Part shown: piece after piece, positions 7,721 to 12,272 of the stretch
Position numbering within the stretch: the first letter of the stretch is position 1
Layout of the letters: every line of letters starts with the position of its first letter
Assembly: GCA_002372375.1 (NCBI GenBank)
Contig: DFGJ01000048.1
Location: 7,591 to 19,862, forward strand
Direction: 5' to 3'
DNA length: 12,272 nucleotides
DNA from: Ruminococcaceae bacterium UBA3753
GTDB lineage: Bacteria; Bacillota; Clostridia; Oscillospirales; Acutalibacteraceae
Notes under the pieces: generated by a model
Told to the model about the DNA's origin: nothing
The model's database searches: none
The model's input: only the letters and a program-made list of their open reading frames with translations
Translations under genes and position numbers: made by a program

Positions 7721-8150
7721 CTTTGTACCAAGCGTCCCCTAGCTCTTACCGGACGGTATGCAAAATATCTCTAAGGTAAACTGTCTTTATAAAATTTGGG
7801 GAATACATGACTTAAACTAGCTGTATTTTTATATTACTCCAAAGCAACAATGTAATCATCAAATCTAGTATCCAAAACTTTGCAGCACTGCTTCTCGTAC
7901 AGCTTTTACCCTAGTGAGATTAAGCCTTTTTAAGTTTCTTTGTACCCAGCGTCCCTTAGCTCTTACCAGACTGTATGCAAAATATCTCTAAAGTAAACTG
8001 TCTTTATAAAATTTGGGAAATACATGACTTAAGCTAGCTGTATTTTTGTGTCACTCCAAAGCAACAATGTAATCACCAAATCTAGCATCCAAAACTCTGC
8101 CTCAACTCTGCCTCGCTGCTTCTAGTATAGCTTTTACCCTTAATATAAAA
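7721..8150. repeat. Direct duplication of a ~217-bp noncoding block
   Basis: Copy 1 begins with CTTTGTACCAAGCGTCCC at 7721 and copy 2 with CTTTGTACCCAGCGTCCC at 7938. They stay alignable to the shared end CAGCTTTTACCCT or TAGCTTTTACCCT (~7900 and ~8140). I count about a dozen substitutions, nearly all transitions. The main other change is an extra 11-bp micro-duplication, AACTCTGCCTC twice in a row, in copy 2 near 8092-8113. Neither strand keeps an open frame through both copies, so this is noncoding or a decayed gene fragment. Confidence 0.85.
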
Positions 8151-9079
8151 ACTAAGAAAAGCGAGAAACAGTTATAAGAGCGTAAATTCAAATCTTTTGA
8201 CACTGCAGTTCCAATCTATTCTTCACTTATTACAAAAACTTTTAATTAGTATCCTACGTTCACTTTAATCCATACCTATAAATTAGATAAAAACATATTT
8301 TTTGATGTTAACTAAAAACAAAATAGACTAATTAACAAAACGATTCATATGGTACTGCAAAATACGAAACTTTTAAATGCATCACCCTAGCAAAAATCAG
8401 CATCTCAATTTGAACTTTTAACTCCCGCAGTTACCAAATCATTACACTAAGCCAATAACTATACTTACATACTTTTATTGCAATATATTAATTATATTCT
8501 ATCATACAGTTTTTACCCATTGGACTAACACCGTCGCATACATATATCAGTAATTTACCTGTATAAATACTAATTAAGAAGCAAAATATAAAAGTAACAA
8601 AAAATAAAAAGGAAGTGAAAATTAAAAGTTTTCAAATAGTTTTCAACTTTAAACGTTGAAAGACGTTGAAAGAATTTAAAGGAAAAATTTGTCTTTTTTA
8701 ATATTCTTTTTTTTTGACAATTTTTCAACAATCTAAAAAAGAGAAAAATCAACAACTCTACTTCTTATTTAAACTTTAAACTTTTCAACAGTACCTACTA
8801 CTACTACTAAAAATAAATATTAAAGAAACGACGCTCAAAAAAGTTCATTATAGTTTTCTATATAAAATAAGCTATCGAAAAGTAAAAAGCGCCTCTGTTA
8901 ACACACAAAAGCACCAAGATAATCTAAATTGCCTTTTTTCAAATACTCTAATGAAAATCTGCCTCTACAAATAACTTTCAATCAAAAGATTTTACAAACT
9001 TAAACTCCCAAATGTATACTCTCAAAATCTAGCAAATAGTACACACCCCAATTTTTAACTGTTAAAGACGTAAAACTAA
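8151..9079. other. AT-rich gene-free region
   Basis: I find no credible gene, RNA or mobile element in this ~930-nt stretch. Short frames here are homopolymer-rich, lack ribosome binding sites and do not look like protein. The only structure I can point to is the GTTGAAA inverted-repeat cluster at 8641-8789 and a CTA microrepeat near 8794-8809. Confidence 0.5.
8641..8789. repeat. Cluster of five GTTGAAA / TTTCAAC motifs with inverted repeats
   Basis: The heptamer occurs as TTTCAAC at 8641, 8723 and 8783 and as GTTGAAA at 8655 and 8665. The first pair makes a perfect 7-bp stem with a 7-nt loop (8641-8661). A second inverted repeat pairs GAAAAATTTGTC (8682-8693) with GACAATTTTTC (8716-8726), with one extra base in one arm. 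This arrangement could be a protein-binding site array or a folded RNA, but no gene lies close enough to suggest which. Confidence 0.5.
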
Positions 9080-9898
9080 TCACTTCTTTGACCATAAAGA
9101 TGAGAAACCCCAAGATATCATCGAAGAAACAGCATATACAGTAGCAGACGCGACATAAAGACCAACTTTTGCGGTAACCTTGGCAGTGACACCTACTCCA
9201 CTACTAATCAGATCAATAGATTTGTCCAGAAGAGACATCTCCTCGGATTTGTTACTGCCAGTTTCGTTTTTGCTTTTAGATGCTTTATCTGAAGAATTAT
9301 CACTTGTACCTGATTTAGCAGATACATCTTTACTTTCTAAATTTGCAGCATGTACCGCGTAAGGGCTGGCTGGAATAACTTTCGGTGGTGTTTCAGGAGC
9401 AAAACTCGGATACATCTGCTGATTATAATTATTGCCCTCACTATAATCTAAATGGTTCCCAGAGTAAGAACCATACCCACTATCTGCAGTTTTATCCCCT
9501 TGAGGGTTACTTGTGCCTTCAAAGGCTGATGCAGGTGCAGGAACACCACCGTCGACTACAGTGTGCTCACCTGAAAAAGTGTTAATTCCGTTTTTGTTAC
9601 TACCTTTATAGACTTCTTCTTCAGTTGGTAAATCAATTTCTTGGTTAAATTTTCCTTCACTATTTATATTTTTTTCTTCTTCAAATTTCAATATGCCGAT
9701 GAGTTCCTCTTTCGATAATTCTTCTAAACCCTGCCCATCAGATCCAGTAACACGCTTCAACCTGTTAATAAGGGCACCTTTTGATACGTTATTTATACTA
9801 GGACTATCAGTACACGTGCTGGCAAAAGCTGCAGCAGTGGCACTAGATGCAACGACTCCAACGGTAGAAAAAACTTTAGAAAGGTCAAATTTGTTCAT
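9080..9898 (-). CDS. Hypothetical secreted or membrane protein with C-terminal hydrophobic segment
   Basis: The ATG at 9898 is favoured because GGAGGT lies 7 nt upstream; an upstream in-frame start at 9937 has no such site. The product has 272 residues. Residues 1-29 look like an export signal, with a basic start followed by small hydrophobic residues to AAAFA. Residues 39-71 (SKGALINRLKRV, then LEELSKEELIGILK) suggest two short helices reminiscent of a SAP-like or helical-hairpin fold; this is weak. Residues 75-215 are low-complexity, rich in G, S, N, P and Y. Residues 222-268 are hydrophobic and V/A/S-rich, ending in KK, and probably form one or two membrane segments. I do not recognise a family. 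An envelope or host-facing protein is inference from signal plus low-complexity composition. Confidence 0.8.
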   Translation of the reverse strand: MNKFDLSKVFSTVGVVASSATAAAFASTCTDSPSINNVSKGALINRLKRVTGSDGQGLEELSKEELIGILKFEEEKNINSEGKFNQEIDLPTEEEVYKGSNKNGINTFSGEHTVVDGGVPAPASAFEGTSNPQGDKTADSGYGSYSGNHLDYSEGNNYNQQMYPSFAPETPPKVIPASPYAVHAANLESKDVSAKSGTSDNSSDKASKSKNETGSNKSEEMSLLDKSIDLISSGVGVTAKVTAKVGLYVASATVYAVSSMISWGFSSLWSKK

Positions 9899-10232
9899 AT
9901 ATGATACCTCCAAAAAAACTAAAATCGAAAAATACAAATAAAAAAGCGGAAAAAAATCACGTACTATAAAAACAAGATAACAAAACTAGAATCAAATCTA
10001 AATCTAAGAAACGTCAAGGCTACAATAATAAAAACAAAGAATTCAAACGAACACAGAACTAAAACTATGAAAAATGAACTTAAGCAACACCACACCGAAC
10101 AAAAACAGACATAAAGCACGAGATATATTAAAAAAGCAAAACAAAATAGTAAAAACTAGATTTAGCAAAGCAGGTAAAAAAACAAAAAAAGGAACAACGG
10201 CATGAGCCGCATAGAAAAAGGTCAACGGTGTT
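9899..10232 (-). other. Long T-rich leader or spacer upstream of the 272-residue protein gene
   Basis: A ~330-nt stretch lies between the strong minus-strand promoter at 10261-10233 and the ATG at 9898. On the transcribed strand it is strongly T-rich. It can be read as a 60-codon hydrophobic frame (10225-10043) starting with TTG, but no ribosome binding site precedes that start. I see no known riboswitch or terminator. Whether it is an untranslated leader, an RNA or a decayed gene cannot be told from the sequence. Confidence 0.4.
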
Positions 10233-10261
10233 ATTATAAAGCAAATTATTCAAAAAGTCAA
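10233..10261 (-). promoter_or_regulatory. Near-consensus promoter reading toward the 272-residue protein gene
   Basis: On the minus strand TTGACT (10261-10256) and a perfect TATAAT (10238-10233) are separated by 17 bp, the best promoter in the window. Transcription should start near 10226. The first good start codon downstream is at 9898, so a leader of about 330 nt is implied unless a second promoter exists. Confidence 0.7.
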
Positions 10262-10393
10262 CAAAATAATATACTGATATAGTGCTTATAAATCATAAAT
10301 AATGTATATAATAACAATTAGCGAAGCCCATTTTCAATATTAGAAAAAATTGATAAGTAGAGCTAAAACCAATGAAGACATTAAACCTCAGTT

Positions 10394-10799
10394 TTACGAG
10401 GATACCAACATCTTAGATAAACATAGATCCGCAAATTTATCGAATCCCATTTCAATTTTTGAGGCAAAATCATTCGAAACTATAGCTCTGTCCAAGTGTG
10501 AACCAATCACCAGGACCAAAAACATTATTCAAAACCTGATTAGTTTCTCCGTCTTGAATAACATGTGCCTCCATTCCTAATGCAAAATATTTTTCCACAT
10601 CATTTTGCGAGACTTTCTTTATTGAATCAACAAATTCAAAAGAATCGGTAACCGTTTCTGTAAGATTATCCAAATACACCCTACCCACGTCGGCCAAAAC
10701 TTCACCCGACAGAAAAGCAACTTCTTGACTTTTTGAAAGACGTCTACTCCACTTTTTTATTATCTTTTTTCCTAAATAATAATGAGCATTTCCAAACAA
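10394..10799 (-). pseudogene. Frameshifted small gene, possibly zinc hydrolase/phospholipase C-like
   Basis: The open frame runs from a TTG at 10799, with AGGAAGGGAG 7 nt upstream, for 109 residues to a TGA at 10472-10470. The alternative frame entered near 10495 continues with protein-like sequence (AIVSNDFASKIEMGFDKFAD) to a TAA at 10394, so a single frameshift around 10485-10500 probably truncated a longer protein. His6, Asp37, His79 and Asp83 are spaced as H...D...HxxxD (AHVIQD), reminiscent of the metal site of the zinc-dependent phospholipase C/S1-P1 nuclease fold. The helical pattern and SGEVLADVGRV fit an all-alpha protein. The family call is tentative. It may be a real short protein instead; it lies 150 nt downstream of the tRNA and might be cotranscribed with it. 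Confidence 0.5.
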
Positions 10800-10806
10800 C
10801 AGCCTA

Positions 10807-10816
10807 CTCCCTTCCT
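10807..10816 (-). promoter_or_regulatory. Ribosome binding site supporting TTG start at 10799
   Basis: AGGAAGGGAG on the minus strand, 7 nt before TTG, is the main evidence that translation of the truncated gene starts at this codon. There is no in-frame ATG near the N-terminus with a similar site. Confidence 0.5.
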
Positions 10817-10948
10817 ACCTACAGGACAACACTTAACATAAACCGCCTTTTCTATCAAACAATCTAACCCAAGCATAAGCGAGAAAAACGTCAGCCTTAA
10901 GTAAAAACAACTAAAACAGCATCTTACAAGGTACATGGCCGCTAAAAC

Positions 10949-11032
10949 TGGTGCGAGTAATGGGACTTGAACCCATACGTCGAAGACACACGCCCCTCAA
11001 ACGTGCCTGTCTACCTGTTCCAGCATACTCGC
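10949..11032 (-). tRNA. tRNA-Leu (anticodon GAG), CCA encoded
   Basis: All arms can be folded by eye. The acceptor stem pairs GCGAGTA with TACTCGC, followed by discriminator A and a genomically encoded CCA (10951-10949). The D stem is CTG/CAG with GGTAGA in the loop. The anticodon stem pairs CACGT with GCGTG around the loop TTGAGGG, giving anticodon GAG after T33. The long class II variable arm, GTC-TTC-GAC, is as expected for leucine. The T arm pairs ATGGG with CCCAT around TTCAAGT. It reads CUC and CUU codons. It has its own promoter. Confidence 0.96.
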
Positions 11033-11058
11033 AATAGTGAGACAAACGAAACGCTCAA

Positions 11059-11087
11059 ATTCTATACCCATCTTCTTAAAAAGTCAA
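11059..11087 (-). promoter_or_regulatory. Promoter of tRNA-Leu
   Basis: On the minus strand TTGACT (11087-11082) and TAGAAT (11064-11059) are separated by 17 bp, placing transcription start near 11052, about 20 nt before the mature tRNA 5' end. The -35 region reads TTGACTTTTTAA, matching the left-gene promoter. Confidence 0.8.
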
Positions 11088-11357
11088 GAATTAACCTGTA
11101 AAATATAATCTAAAAGTGAAACGTATGAAAACTAACTTAAAGAATCTAAGCAGATAGTATAATATAGCAGCTATAGTGCTCCATATTTAGTGACCGGAAA
11201 CATTTTACTTTTTATTAAAACTTGTTATGTTACACTTTTAATTGAAAGTTTGTGTTATGAGCTAAATTGAGAAAATCTTGAGCAAGGAAGAGCTTATAAG
11301 TTTGTAGACTTAAGCAAAAAATAGTTAAAAAGATACATTGTTAATCAAAAAGCGAGG

Positions 11358-12272
11358 ATGAATTTGGAAGTTTTTGAAAAACATCTTGCACTTGCCGAGT
11401 TAAAAAGCGTTCCGATCCTTAAAAAACATGACATCATTGTGGTAGGATTTTCCGGAGGTCCTGATTCAACGGCATTACTCCATTTTTTGGTTAAACTGAA
11501 AAAGAAGTATGAGTTGAAGGTAAAAATCATTGCTGCGCATGTTAATCACATGTTAAGAGGCGCTGAATCCGAAAGAGATGAGGTTTTTGTTAGCGATTTT
11601 TGTGAAGAAAGAGCAATCAAGTTAGAAGTTCTAAGAATAGATATAAACAAAAAATCTCAAAAAATAAAAAAAGGATTAGAGGAAACAGCAAGAATAGTTC
11701 GCTATACATTTTTCCATAAGTTGGCAGATCAGTCTAATGAAAGTGCAATAGCAGTGGCGCATACACTTACAGACAGTATAGAAACTGCTGTTTTTAATTT
11801 TACAAGAGGGACTGGTATTGACGGAATAAGAGGAATAAGCGAAGTAAACGGTAAAATTTGGAGGCCTTTTTTAAGCTTAACAAGAAAAGATACAATAAAA
11901 TACTGCAAAAATCACAAATTAAATTTCGTTACAGATTCTTCAAATGATCTTCTATTGTACAAGAGAAATATAATAAGACATAAGGTCCTACCAGCTTTTG
12001 CAGAATTAAACAAGAGTTTTGAAAACAGCATTTCAAGAACTTTTGAGTTGCTTAGGGAAGATTCAATTTTTTTAAATGATTTAGCTAAAAGTAAAGTCAA
12101 GGAATTTAGAATATCATATGATAAGTATAGTCTAAAGGAACTACGCAATCTTCCTTTCTCGATTTTGTCTAGGTCAATAAGAATTATTATAGAGAATTTT
12201 TGTAAAAAAAACAGTTTTGAAGAAGGAAGTTTAAGTTATAAAGTAGTTAATTTAGTAATAGAAAGCATAAAA
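11358..12272 (+). CDS. tilS: tRNA(Ile)-lysidine synthase (partial, cut by right edge)
   Basis: Attaches lysine to C34 of tRNA-Ile(CAU), using ATP, so that it reads AUA and is charged with isoleucine; it is essential in most bacteria. The first 305 residues are present without a stop. The PP-loop SGGPDS is at residues 32-37, AHVNHMLRG at 60-68, then AHTLTDSIETAVFNFTRGTG, and the RPFLSLTRKDTIKYC and TDSSNDLLLYKRNIIRHKVL segments of the N-terminal catalytic domain. The DDQ seen in many TilS proteins is here T-D-S with the following ET kept. The rest of the central region and the C-terminal domain lie off the window. The start is uncertain: ATG at 11358 directly abuts a GAGG, whereas TTG at 11364 would have 6 nt spacing to it and may be the true start. 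Confidence 0.95.
   Translation, partial: MNLEVFEKHLALAELKSVPILKKHDIIVVGFSGGPDSTALLHFLVKLKKKYELKVKIIAAHVNHMLRGAESERDEVFVSDFCEERAIKLEVLRIDINKKSQKIKKGLEETARIVRYTFFHKLADQSNESAIAVAHTLTDSIETAVFNFTRGTGIDGIRGISEVNGKIWRPFLSLTRKDTIKYCKNHKLNFVTDSSNDLLLYKRNIIRHKVLPAFAELNKSFENSISRTFELLREDSIFLNDLAKSKVKEFRISYDKYSLKELRNLPFSILSRSIRIIIENFCKKNSFEEGSLSYKVVNLVIESIK

Noticed and set aside
8570..8755. Phe/Leu-rich 61-codon minus-strand frame
   Set aside because: It is built from T runs in the motif cluster and does not look like a real protein.
8151..9079. Replication origin
   Set aside because: Very AT-rich with repeated heptamers, but no DnaA boxes and no dnaA or dnaN nearby.
10043..10225. 60-codon hydrophobic minus-strand frame after the strong promoter
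   Set aside because: No ribosome binding site is present and T-rich DNA readily gives Phe/Leu-rich frames. I kept only the promoter and leader as features.
10350..10580. 76-codon plus-strand frame
   Set aside because: It lacks a ribosome binding site and is antisense to the better supported HxxxD gene.

Overview
The window looks like a piece of an AT-rich, reduced bacterial genome of Firmicutes (Clostridia) type. The evidence is AGGAGG-like ribosome binding sites, sigma-70/sigma-A-type promoters, a V-type ATPase subunit D, a VanY-like M15B carboxypeptidase, TilS and PyrG. The genetic code is standard: TGG encodes Trp and TGA is used as a stop, which argues against Mycoplasma or Spiroplasma. 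Only a little over half of the window is coding. The rest is long AT-rich spacers with decaying repeats, as in host-associated or endosymbiotic Firmicutes. The organism assignment is inference.

Layout, left to right. (1) 1-683, minus: the 5' part of a gene for a probably exported, charged protein with three copies of a KEQEE-type repeat. It is divergent from (2) 912-1952, plus: a membrane-anchored VanY-like D-Ala-D-Ala carboxypeptidase. (3) 3331-2345, minus: a two-gene operon of small unknown membrane/coiled-coil proteins with a recognisable promoter. (4) 4257-3625, minus: atpD, V-type ATPase subunit D, standing alone with a TTG start. (5) About 4330-5480: a degenerate tandem array of ~142-bp units with a ~283-bp two-unit higher-order period. 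(6) 5754-7352, plus: pyrG, CTP synthase, intact, TTG start, with its own promoter. (7) 7353-9079: a 1.7-kb gene-free stretch holding a 91-bp tandem pair, a ~217-bp direct duplication and a cluster of GTTGAAA motifs in both orientations. (8) 9898-9080, minus: an unknown secreted/membrane protein, preceded by a T-rich stretch of ~330 nt and a near-consensus promoter. (9) 10799-10394, minus: a frameshifted small gene with a possible HxxxD hydrolase-like fold. (10) 11032-10949, minus: tRNA-Leu(GAG) with encoded CCA and a strong promoter. (11) 11358-12272, plus: tilS, cut by the right edge.

The recognisable genes are housekeeping: CTP synthesis, tRNA-Ile lysidine modification, leucine decoding, ion-pumping ATPase and peptidoglycan trimming. 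They are not arranged as one pathway and seem to be isolated units with separate promoters. The most unusual content is the higher-order satellite-like array, the duplicated noncoding blocks and the three lineage-specific membrane/exported protein loci. I see no CRISPR array, integrase, transposase or defined defence system.
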